Shown here piece by piece: positions 9,033 to 16,840 of a stretch of 64,000 nt of DNA; position 1 is the stretch's first letter, and the number at the start of each line of letters is the position of its first letter. Made by a program: the position numbers and the translations under genes. Below the pieces are notes generated by a model. That model was not told the DNA's origin. It made no database searches and was given only the letters and a program-made list of their open reading frames with translations. Origin of the DNA: Pseudomonadota bacterium (lineage in GTDB: Bacteria; Pseudomonadota; Alphaproteobacteria; Dongiales; Dongiaceae); contig JAJYUT010000003.1 of the NCBI GenBank assembly GCA_021792365.1, positions 930,001 to 994,000 of the forward strand, in the 5' to 3' direction.

Positions 9033-9968
9033 TCATGACGCCGCCTTCCCATAATAGGTATGGAACCATTCCCAAGTCCGCGCCATGCCATCCGGCAACG
9101 ACGTCCGGGGGGAGAAATCGAAGGCACTCCGCGCTTTTGCAATGTCGCACCAGGTGACGTGAATCTCGCCCGCGCGGAACCCGGCGTAGCGAACCGGCAA
9201 CTCCGGCCGATTCGTCACCGCGCGAACGATCTCGAGCAGTTCGTTGATCGTCGTCGGCCGGCCGCTGCCAAGCTGGAAAACGCCGGTCGCATCGCTGCCC
9301 ATCGCCTGGCGGATGCCTTCCACCAGGTCCTCGACGAAAAGGAAATCGCGGGCCTGCGAGCCGTCGCCGTAGACCACGAGTTCCTTCGCCGTGAGAATCT
9401 GCTTGAAGAAGTGGGCCACCACGCTGCCCTTGTGAAACGAGCCTGGCCCATAGATGTTGGAGAAGCGCAGGGCGCAGCATTTCATGCCATACGCGGCGGA
9501 GAAGGCGGACAGATAGCCTTCCATCGCCAGCTTCGACGCGCCGTAGGGAGCGAGCGGACACGCCACCATCTCCTCATGCACGGGCGCGGGAACCTCGCCC
9601 AGGATCGCGCCTCCCGTTGAGGCCGCGACCACCCGGTGCACGCCATGGGCGCGGCAGGCTTCGAGCAGGCAATAAGATCCGACCACATTGACGTCGAAAT
9701 TTCGCCGAGGGTTCTCGATCGAATCGATGACTCGCGTGTCGGCGGCGAGATGCACCACGACCTCCTGCCCATCGAGCGCCGTGTCGAGCGCTTTCCGGTC
9801 TCGGATATCGCCGTGCATGAACCGTGCGCCGAACGGCTCCAGGTAACGCCGCTCGCCCAGCGATTCGTCGTCGAGCACCGAAATCCGATAGCCGCCGAGA
9901 GCGGAAAGATGAGCCACGAGATTGACACCGACAAAGCCTGCTCCGCCGGTGATGAGGATACGCTTCAT
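9033..9968 (-). CDS. NAD-dependent epimerase/dehydratase
   Basis: A 311-residue extended SDR: MKRILITGGAGFVGVNLVAH (NAD site), HLAADTRV, ASTGGAILGE, YGASK (Tyr/Lys), RFSNIYGPGS and GDGSQARDFLFVEDLVEG. It resembles UDP-glucose/UDP-N-acetylglucosamine 4-epimerases and related dehydratases, but the substrate cannot be fixed. Its start overlaps the upstream GT2 stop by 4 nt, which points to translational coupling, and sqdB follows after 78 bp. It supplies one more nucleotide sugar to the glycan operon. Confidence 0.85.
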   Translation of the reverse strand: MKRILITGGAGFVGVNLVAHLSALGGYRISVLDDESLGERRYLEPFGARFMHGDIRDRKALDTALDGQEVVVHLAADTRVIDSIENPRRNFDVNVVGSYCLLEACRAHGVHRVVAASTGGAILGEVPAPVHEEMVACPLAPYGASKLAMEGYLSAFSAAYGMKCCALRFSNIYGPGSFHKGSVVAHFFKQILTAKELVVYGDGSQARDFLFVEDLVEGIRQAMGSDATGVFQLGSGRPTTINELLEIVRAVTNRPELPVRYAGFRAGEIHVTWCDIAKARSAFDFSPRTSLPDGMARTWEWFHTYYGKAAS

Positions 9969-10756
9969 GGCTGCGGCCGCCTGGGGGAACCTTCCTGTCC
10001 TCTATGAATCCCGGCGACCCGATCGATGGCCATGGCTTCCAGGCCACGGACGATCGCCCGCCGCCCGAGGCTTTCGGTGACGAGGGAGGCATCTCTTCGC
10101 CGCTTGAAGATGATGGTGTCCTTCACGGCGACATGCTCCCAGCCGGCCGCCATGGTCTCGATCCCCCACTGCCAATCCTGGAAGGAGAGTCCGTTCGAAA
10201 TGTCTCGATGGACGTAGGGCACTTGCAGGTGCGCCTCTCGCGGAGCCATGCACAGGGAATCATAATAGTTACCGACATAGAAGAAATAGGGCGAGAAAAG
10301 CGGGTCGGACTGGTTCGGCTTGGTGTAGACAGCGCCCGCCCCGTCGAACAGCCAATTGAGCTCCGGGTGGGCGATGGTCTTCCTGCCCTGCTCCTCCGCC
10401 TTGGCGAGGCAGCGCGCCCCCTCCAGCAGCCAGTTCTCGCTGAAGAGGTCATCGGCATCGAGGAACGCGATCCAGCGCCCGGAGGCTCGCGAGACCATTT
10501 CGTTGCGGGTGCGCCCAAGCTCGCGCATGTCGAGCGTTGCGATCTGCCACTTCGAGAGCCGGGGCTGGGCATAGAAGGCCCGGCAGGGCTCGGTCGCGGC
10601 GTCCAGCGCGATGAAGCGCTCGACGGCGATTCCGCCACATTCCGCAGCCTCAATGGCAGCCTCGGCTGCCCGCATCGCCGGCCCGCCCACAACGGTTTCG
10701 TCATGGGCCGTCACGACGAGGGAAAGGTCAGCCGCGGCCATTCGACCCTCCGCCAC
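9965..10756 (-). CDS. Family 2 glycosyltransferase
   Basis: A 263-residue cytoplasmic GT-A-fold protein. It opens with DLSLVVTAHDE, the nucleotide-binding strand of GT2 enzymes, and has AFLDADDLF at about 94-102, the DxD metal/nucleotide-sugar motif. No membrane segment is seen. The ATG at 10756 overlaps the upstream GT4 gene by 29 nt; the internal ATG at 10741 (MAAADLSLV) is an equally good start. The 4-nt overlap with the downstream epimerase suggests the two act on the same glycan. Donor and acceptor are unknown. Confidence 0.82.
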   Translation of the reverse strand: MAEGRMAAADLSLVVTAHDETVVGGPAMRAAEAAIEAAECGGIAVERFIALDAATEPCRAFYAQPRLSKWQIATLDMRELGRTRNEMVSRASGRWIAFLDADDLFSENWLLEGARCLAKAEEQGRKTIAHPELNWLFDGAGAVYTKPNQSDPLFSPYFFYVGNYYDSLCMAPREAHLQVPYVHRDISNGLSFQDWQWGIETMAAGWEHVAVKDTIIFKRRRDASLVTESLGRRAIVRGLEAMAIDRVAGIHRGQEGSPRRPQP

Positions 10757-12935
10757 CCACCGGAAGATGCACTCTCACCGTCTCGCGGTAGCGCTCAGGT
10801 GTGCGCCTGGTGAGAACTTCACTGCGCAGCCGCACTGCGCGCTCCCGTGCCGCCGCCGGATCGGCAAGAACGGCAAGCACCCCCGCCTGATAGCCGCCAA
10901 CATCCTCGATATCGCTGACCGGCCAACTCAGGCCCTCTCTCAGGATTTCGCCCGTACCGCCGACAAGCGAGCCGACGATCGGCACGCCGCGCGTGGCGAT
11001 CTCGATCAGGATGTTTGGCACGCCGTCCCATTCCGACGTGTAGAGCCAGACATCGCACTGAGCAAGCGGCAACTCGGCGAGATCGGCGTAGACCCCTTCC
11101 AGCGTGACGTTGGCGGGAGGGGTCTCCAGACCGTTGCCGGCATCGAGCACAGGCTCGCCCCAGAGCCGGAAATTCGCCTCCGGCATGCGCCGTGCCAAGG
11201 CGTAGACGAGATCGAGCCGCTTCTGGCGATCGAAGCGGCCGGACCAGAAAATCTGGGGACGGCGGCCCGCCAGAGGCGCGGGCGCCGGCGCGATCGGCGG
11301 TGGTTCGGCGACCGGGCTCTCGAGCGTGACGATCTTGCCCGCCTGATCCGGCGGCACCAGGTATCTCGCCCTCAGTTCATCCGCGAAGTGATAGCTGTCC
11401 GTGAAAACGGCGGAGAGGATGTCGAAGTAGCGATAGAATTTCTGCAGCGGGTAGCCGGCCCAGTGACCCAGCGCATTCTTGTCATTGCAGAAGAAATAGC
11501 CATAGAGCGCCATGCTCGCGGACAGAGCCTTGCCATAGTGCCGCAGGGCGTCCCAAAAGAGGCGGCTGTTCACGTTGAAAACGACCTCCGGACGCAAGGA
11601 CCGGAGAAACTCCGCCAGCACATGGCCCTGCCCGCCCCGGGGCTCGTCCTCGTTCACCTCCAGGCTGACATGGCGGCAGCCGGCCGGGAACCACTCTGGA
11701 AACTGCATGACGTCGAGATCGGTACGCAGGACAACCAATTCCTCCGGTCCATAGATCCGGGCGAGCGCGTCGGCGAGATAGCCGGCGATGCGCGTCCCGC
11801 CGCCCAGGCGGCAATGCGGGATGACGACGACCGCCTTCGCCCTGCGAAACCCTGCCTGGTGATGCAGGCGGTGCATGGCGACAACCTGCGCGACCGCCTG
11901 GTCGGTGTGGAAGGGCGACAACTTGGTCTTGAGCGCGTCGGGCCAGGTGTGGGCAATCAGCGGCTCGAACTCCGCAGCCTTCTTCACCATCTCGCCCAGC
12001 ACGCCGTGCTCGAAACGCTCACGCAAATCGCGGCGGCGCCGTATCAGCGTCTCCTGCACATCCGCCGGCTCGCGGCGGATCATGCTGCACAAGCCGTCGA
12101 ACTCGGAAAACGGCTGGGCAATGCGCCCTTCCGCCCGGCCAACGGTCAGCCAGTGATAGAAGGGATTGGCGCCACCGCCTTTGATGTCCGGATACCGTGC
12201 GACATAGTGGGTGGTGGAGAAGTCCGGAGAGGGATCGCGCCCCTCCTCCACGCCGTGGTCGATATAGTGCTGGATCGGGTCAACTCCGGCGCGCGCGATG
12301 TCTGCATAGTGCATCAGGTAATACGCAAGATCGAAGCCCACTCGGATCACTTCGTATTCGAGGGAGCCGGCGCCGATCGGTTTCATGCCCGCCCGCGCCC
12401 GCTCCATCGTTTTGTGGAATGTTGCGCCATAATGGGGAATGGCCTCGCCGGCTTTCCGCGGCGGAAAGGCGGCGTATGCCGCACCGTTCAGGGCGCCCGC
12501 GCTCTGACGTTCGCTCCTCGCCGCCCGCGGCGATACGCTGAGAATCGACCTCAGCGTCGCGCGGATGGCCCCGCCGCCGGACGACACCACCCCGGGAAGC
12601 AACTGGACCCCGCTGGCGCGACGCGACGCCAGGTAGTGATAGAATGGATTGATGCCCGTCCGCCGGACGTCCGGATTGCGCTCCATGTAGCTCCGCGTAG
12701 AGAACCCAGGCGACGGGTCACGCCCCTCGCGCCAGCCATCGGCGATGTAGTGTGCTACCGGGTCGATGTGCTGCAGGACGTCCGGATACTTTGTGCGATA
12801 GAAATCAACATCAAACTCTGACGCGATAATCTCGCGCACCTGCTCCAGCTTCTGGTCTCTTGCAAGCGCTTCAAGCGCCTTCAGCCGGCGCGCGAACCTC
12901 CTTGCGGCCTTGCCTATCGACAAGCTTCCTCCCAC
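10728..12935 (-). CDS. GT4 glycosyltransferase with four N-terminal PDV/DPxxHY repeats
   Basis: A 735-residue protein. Residues 41-77, 78-108, 201-238 and 239-271 are four copies of a repeat of the type FDxxxYxxxYPDVxxxxxxPxxHYxxxGxxEGRDPSP, known from some polysaccharide glycosyltransferases and of unclear function. A GT-B glycosyltransferase follows: FWSGRFDRQKRLDLV opens the second half, and EWDGVPNILIEIATRG is the E-x7-E motif of GT4 retaining enzymes. It is the first gene of the operon. GTG at 12935 has its SD almost touching; TTG at 12923 with GGAGG 4 nt upstream is a real alternative. A TTGACT hexamer at 12992-12997 (minus strand) could be a -35 box, but no good -10 follows. Confidence 0.8.
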   Translation of the reverse strand: MGGSLSIGKAARRFARRLKALEALARDQKLEQVREIIASEFDVDFYRTKYPDVLQHIDPVAHYIADGWREGRDPSPGFSTRSYMERNPDVRRTGINPFYHYLASRRASGVQLLPGVVSSGGGAIRATLRSILSVSPRAARSERQSAGALNGAAYAAFPPRKAGEAIPHYGATFHKTMERARAGMKPIGAGSLEYEVIRVGFDLAYYLMHYADIARAGVDPIQHYIDHGVEEGRDPSPDFSTTHYVARYPDIKGGGANPFYHWLTVGRAEGRIAQPFSEFDGLCSMIRREPADVQETLIRRRRDLRERFEHGVLGEMVKKAAEFEPLIAHTWPDALKTKLSPFHTDQAVAQVVAMHRLHHQAGFRRAKAVVVIPHCRLGGGTRIAGYLADALARIYGPEELVVLRTDLDVMQFPEWFPAGCRHVSLEVNEDEPRGGQGHVLAEFLRSLRPEVVFNVNSRLFWDALRHYGKALSASMALYGYFFCNDKNALGHWAGYPLQKFYRYFDILSAVFTDSYHFADELRARYLVPPDQAGKIVTLESPVAEPPPIAPAPAPLAGRRPQIFWSGRFDRQKRLDLVYALARRMPEANFRLWGEPVLDAGNGLETPPANVTLEGVYADLAELPLAQCDVWLYTSEWDGVPNILIEIATRGVPIVGSLVGGTGEILREGLSWPVSDIEDVGGYQAGVLAVLADPAAARERAVRLRSEVLTRRTPERYRETVRVHLPVGGGGSNGRG

Positions 12936-13102
12936 TCCCTACCGGCGCGCCTATGGCGTGCCTTTTTCCTGTGACACAATCATCGAGGGCAAGTCAATTG
13001 CGTCGGTCGGCCCACATCCCTCCGTGAGTGGCCCAGGTCTCCTATCGTGCCCTATGATGGCGTCCGCCTGTGCTCGCGCCCGCTCGAACCTGGACCGGAC
13101 CC

Positions 13103-13696
13103 ATGCCGCTCTCGAACCCCGATCTCGCACTCTCGGTCGCGCTCGGCATCGTGCTGGCGGCCTCGACCGGCTTCCGGGTATTCCTGCCGGCGCTGATTGC
13201 GAGCGTCGCGGCCTATGCCGGTCATCTGCCGCTGGATGAAGGCTTCGCCTGGCTCGCGACGCCGTTCGCTCTGACCATGCTGGGCGCGGCGGCGGCGGTG
13301 GAGATCGCCGCCTATTACGTTCCGGGAATCGATAACCTGCTCGACACCCTGGCCATGCCGGCCGCGTTCATCGCGGGAACGGTCCTGTCTGCGGCGATCA
13401 TGACCGATCTGCCCCCGGTGGTGAAGTGGGCGGCGGCGATCGTTGCGGGCGGCGGCGCGGCCAGCCTCACGCAAGGCCTCACCACGATGCTGCGGGCGAA
13501 GTCGACCGTCTTCACCGGCGGCACCGGCAATCCGGTCATTGCCACGGCGGAGCTTGGCGGCGCGCTTCTGATCCCGCTGTTGGCGCTCGCCGCGCCGCTG
13601 GTCGCGGTCGTGCTGGTGATCCTGCTCCTGTGGGTGGCGTTCCGCGTGATCCGGCGGCTGCGCCACCGCGCGGATCGGGCGGATGCCGGGGAGTAG
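13103..13696 (+). CDS. DUF4126 membrane protein
   Basis: A 197-residue integral membrane protein of the DUF4126 family, with about five hydrophobic stretches. The recognisable core is LAASTGFRVFLPALIASVAA near the N-terminus, YYVPGIDNLLDT and a Gly/Ala-rich segment ending TGGTGNPVIATAE. The function of the family is unknown. The ATG at 13103 (MPLSNPDLALSVALG) is chosen over one at 13070 because it directly precedes the conserved region. It stands alone, divergent from the glycan operon and convergent with the BKACE gene. Confidence 0.8.
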   Translation: MPLSNPDLALSVALGIVLAASTGFRVFLPALIASVAAYAGHLPLDEGFAWLATPFALTMLGAAAAVEIAAYYVPGIDNLLDTLAMPAAFIAGTVLSAAIMTDLPPVVKWAAAIVAGGGAASLTQGLTTMLRAKSTVFTGGTGNPVIATAELGGALLIPLLALAAPLVAVVLVILLLWVAFRVIRRLRHRADRADAGE

Positions 13697-13859
13697 AGCG
13701 CCCGCTTCGCAGACCCGATGTCTTAAGGCCATCCTGACTGCGCTGCGCAGCCGGCACCCACAGACATATGAGCAGCATATCCGCAGGGAGGTCGAGTCGC
13801 ACGCCGCCGCAGCCTTGCGCCTGCTCAAACTCCATCCGCAGCGTGACGAGTCCCTCCGC

Positions 13860-14792
13860 CTAGAAGTCGACCTTGTCCGCACCTTTCAGGCTGAGGATCT
13901 CGCGCGCCTCATCAGGCGTCGCGACATCGAGGTTGAGTCCTTCGATGATCTGTCGCGCCAAGCGCACCTGCTCGGCATTGGACGCTGCCAGCTTGCCCGG
14001 TCCGGCCCATAGTGAATCTTCGAGGCCGACGCGCACATTGCCGCCATTCGCCGCCGCCATGGCCGCGATCTGCATCTGCGCGCGGCCGGCGCCCAGGACG
14101 GACCAGTGATACTGATCGCCAAACAGCCGGTCGGCCGTGCGTTTCATGTGCATCACGTCTTCCGGATGCGAACCGATGCCGCCGAGTATTCCGAATACGG
14201 TTTGCACGAACAAAGGCGGCTTGACCAGGCCACGCTGCAGAAAGTGGTGCAGGTTATAGAGATGCGAGGTGTCGTAGCACTCGAACTCGAATCTGGTACC
14301 AGCACTGCCGAGCGTGGTCAGCACATGCTCGATGTCCTTGAAGGTGTTGCGGAACACAGCGTCGCGCGAGCCCTCCAGGTGCGCCCGCTCCCAGTCGTGC
14401 TTGAATTCCTTGAAGCGATCCAGCATGGGATAGAGGCCGAAATTCATCGAGCCCATGTTGAGCGACGCGACCTCGGGCTTGAACCTGGTCGCCGGTGCGA
14501 GGCGCTGCTCCAAGGTCATGCCTTGTCCGCCGCCGGTCGTGATGTTCACGACGCAGGCGGAGCGCTGCTTGATGATCTTCAGGAACGGCTCGAACGCCTC
14601 CGGGCTCTGGTCCGGCCTGCCGTCCCTTGGATTGCGGGCATGGAGATGCACGATCGCCGCGCCTGCTTCGGCTGCGCCGATGGCGGCGTCGGCAATTTCC
14701 TGCCCCGTCACCGGCAGATGCGGCGACATGGAGGGCGTGTGAATGGAGCCCGTAACGGCGCAGGTGATGATGACCTTGCGTTTTTGTGCCAT
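13860..14792 (-). CDS. BKACE family beta-keto acid cleavage enzyme
   Basis: A 310-residue TIM-barrel enzyme (DUF849). VHLHARNP carries the His-x-His zinc ligands, NITTGGG lies in the next strand, and VGLEDSLW near the C-terminus holds the Glu-Asp pair used for metal binding and catalysis. BKACE enzymes condense a beta-keto acid with acetyl-CoA, releasing acetoacetate and a new CoA thioester; lysine fermentation and carnitine catabolism use members. The gene follows the crystallin-type dehydrogenase by 12 bp, which would make the beta-keto acid from a beta-hydroxy acid. The true substrate is not evident. Confidence 0.9.
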   Translation of the reverse strand: MAQKRKVIITCAVTGSIHTPSMSPHLPVTGQEIADAAIGAAEAGAAIVHLHARNPRDGRPDQSPEAFEPFLKIIKQRSACVVNITTGGGQGMTLEQRLAPATRFKPEVASLNMGSMNFGLYPMLDRFKEFKHDWERAHLEGSRDAVFRNTFKDIEHVLTTLGSAGTRFEFECYDTSHLYNLHHFLQRGLVKPPLFVQTVFGILGGIGSHPEDVMHMKRTADRLFGDQYHWSVLGAGRAQMQIAAMAAANGGNVRVGLEDSLWAGPGKLAASNAEQVRLARQIIEGLNLDVATPDEAREILSLKGADKVDF

Positions 14793-14804
14793 GGGGATGT
14801 CTTT

Positions 14805-15752
14805 CTATGATCCAAAATCGCGCGCTGCCTTGCGCTTGTGCGCGGCCAGCGCCATCAGTCGGCGGTCGCGCCACATCTGCCGGCGCTGCAACTCGGCCGC
14901 AGGCAGCTTGGCGCGCCGGTCGCGCTCGATCGCCTCGATCACCTCGCCCGCCCAATCGACCCGCCGCTGCATGGACGGGAACAGGCGGGAATAGATCTGC
15001 TGATAGCGCACGACATAGTCGCGCACGCCGTCCGGCGCGTTGAGGTCGATGGTCTCGAACGGTCCCATGAAGGACCAGCGCAGCGCCAGGCCCTCGCGCA
15101 GGCCGATGTCGACGTCTTCCACGGAGGCATAGCCATCGGCGACCAGGCGGAACGCCTCTTCGAGCAGCGCGCCCTGCAACCGGTTCATGACGAATCCGTC
15201 GAGCTCGCGCTTCATCACGATGGGCGACTGCCCGGCGGAGACCATGAACGCGCGGGTGCGCTCCACGATGGTGGGGTCGGTCCACGGCGCCGGCACCACC
15301 TCCACCGCCGGGATCAGATAAGGCGGGTTGATCGGATGCACAACCAGGCACCGAGCCCGCCCCGCGAGATGCCCGGTGAACTTGGACGGCAGCAGCGCGG
15401 AAGTGGAGCTGGCCAGCACCGTGTCGGGCGCCGCCGCCTGGTCCAGTTGCGCGAACACGCGCTGCTTGGTCTCGAGATCCTCCGGCGTGTTCTCCTGGAC
15501 ATGGGTGGCGCCGGCCAAGGCCGTGGCTAGCGTGTCCGCCACCCTCAGTCGCGCCAGCACCTCCGCCGGCGCAGGTCCGTCCAGCAGACCTTCTGCCGCC
15601 AATGCCGGCAGCGCGTCGGTGGCGAAGCGCACCGCCTTCTCCGCCGCGTCAGGTGCCTCGTCGTAGATGCGTACATCATGGCCGGCGCGTGCAAAAGCGA
15701 TGGCCCAGGCCCGGCCGACCAATCCCGCTCCGATGACAGCTGTCGCAACCAT
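14805..15752 (-). CDS. 3-hydroxyacyl-CoA dehydrogenase family protein, lambda-crystallin type
   Basis: A 315-residue NAD-dependent dehydrogenase. VIGAGLVGRAWAIAFARAGH is the Rossmann nucleotide site; QENTPEDLETK, ASSTSALLPS and HPINPPYLIPAVEVVPAPWT carry the catalytic His and substrate loop. The C-terminal GLALRWSFMGPFETIDLNA resembles lambda-crystallin/L-gulonate 3-dehydrogenase more than fatty-acid enzymes or L-carnitine dehydrogenase. It should oxidise a free beta-hydroxy acid to a beta-keto acid. It lies between the SDR (9 bp) and BKACE (12 bp) genes, clearly one operon. Confidence 0.85.
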   Translation of the reverse strand: MVATAVIGAGLVGRAWAIAFARAGHDVRIYDEAPDAAEKAVRFATDALPALAAEGLLDGPAPAEVLARLRVADTLATALAGATHVQENTPEDLETKQRVFAQLDQAAAPDTVLASSTSALLPSKFTGHLAGRARCLVVHPINPPYLIPAVEVVPAPWTDPTIVERTRAFMVSAGQSPIVMKRELDGFVMNRLQGALLEEAFRLVADGYASVEDVDIGLREGLALRWSFMGPFETIDLNAPDGVRDYVVRYQQIYSRLFPSMQRRVDWAGEVIEAIERDRRAKLPAAELQRRQMWRDRRLMALAAHKRKAARDFGS

Positions 15753-15761
15753 GATATGCCC

Positions 15762-16562
15762 CTAGAGTGTCTCGACGTTGCCATCGACCCCGAGCGACTG
15801 GCCGGAGAGATTGTCGCCCATCGGGGAAAGCAGGAACAGCACCACTGCAGCGACATCATGTGCGGTCACCATGCGCCGCAGCGATACCTTCTCAAGGTAT
15901 CGCTTCTCCATCTCTTCATACGTTATTCCGAGCTGGTCGGCACGCGCGCGGATGACCGATTCGATGCGCGGCCCCTCCACGATGCCGGGCAGGATCGCGT
16001 TGACCCGGATGTTGTGCGGCCCGAGTTCCTTGGCGAGGCTCTGGGTGAAGCCGATGACGCCGAACTTCGCGGCCGAATAGGGTGTGCGGAAGGCGTATCC
16101 GTGCCGCCCCGCCGCCGATGACATGTTGACGATGGCGCCGCCGCCCGCCTGCTTGATCAACGGGACGGCCTGATGAGCACAGAGAAACTGGCCGGTCAGG
16201 CAGATGTCGATGCAGCGCCGCCAGTCTTCCGGCGCGATCTCATCCACTGCGCCGGTCGGGCCTGCGATCCCGGCATTGTTGATCAGCGCGTCGAGCCCGC
16301 CGAGTGACGCCGTCGCCTCCTTGAACATGCGCGCGACATCCGCCTCCTTCGACACGTCGGCAAGGGTCGCGCCATGCTGCGGATGCCGCTTCCTGAAGTC
16401 GTCCAGGAAAGTCTCGGATACATCGCAGATATGCACGCGCGCGCCGTGCAGGATCAGCATGTCGGCGATCGCCCGGCCGATGCCGGACGCTCCCGCCGAG
16501 ACGAACACGCGCAGTCCCGGCTTGATTGCTTCGATCAGTCTTCGGCCGACCGGTGTTGCCAT
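15762..16562 (-). CDS. SDR family oxidoreductase
   Basis: A 266-residue classical short-chain dehydrogenase. The nucleotide loop reads VSAGASGIGRAIA (Ser-Ala in place of the usual Thr-Gly), then NNAGIAGPTGAVDE, NMSSAAGRHG, the YSAAK catalytic Tyr/Lys and NAILPGIVEGPRIESV. It ends LSGQSLGVDGNVETL, the usual SDR C-terminus. The ATG at 16562 has GAGGAG about 8 nt upstream, so the longer form from 16625 is rejected. It is the first gene of the SDR-dehydrogenase-BKACE operon and probably acts on an alcohol or keto group of the same substrate. The 278 bp upstream hold no clear gene. Confidence 0.88.
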   Translation of the reverse strand: MATPVGRRLIEAIKPGLRVFVSAGASGIGRAIADMLILHGARVHICDVSETFLDDFRKRHPQHGATLADVSKEADVARMFKEATASLGGLDALINNAGIAGPTGAVDEIAPEDWRRCIDICLTGQFLCAHQAVPLIKQAGGGAIVNMSSAAGRHGYAFRTPYSAAKFGVIGFTQSLAKELGPHNIRVNAILPGIVEGPRIESVIRARADQLGITYEEMEKRYLEKVSLRRMVTAHDVAAVVLFLLSPMGDNLSGQSLGVDGNVETL

Positions 16563-16840
16563 CTCGACTCTCCTCGTAGTTCCGTTGTGCAGCGCCACCG
16601 CCGCCGCCACCACCGCCCGTGGCACAAAGCAGCGTGGTCCCGGCCAGCAGGGTCCGCAAGGCCGTCAGCAGCAGGACGCCGCCGGCGACCGTTCGCACGC
16701 GGGCGGTCTGGAAGCTGATCTGACGAGGCCGGTCGAGGCGGGACCGCGCACCAGATAGCGCCTGGGATCCGACGGCACGTGGCAGACCCCCCGAAGGCAA
16801 GCGGATGCATTTCTGCGCCGGGAAATCCGTCCGAAGAACA

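Noticed and set aside
10611-12821. 736-codon plus-strand open frame
   Set aside because: Antisense to the GT4 and part of the GT2 gene; composition is Arg/Ala/Pro-rich and no family motif is present.
16563-16810. Small membrane protein frame with a poly-Gly run upstream of the SDR gene
   Set aside because: The frame continues into the SDR gene in another phase, the Gly run comes from a CCG/CCA repeat, and no ribosome site or family is evident.
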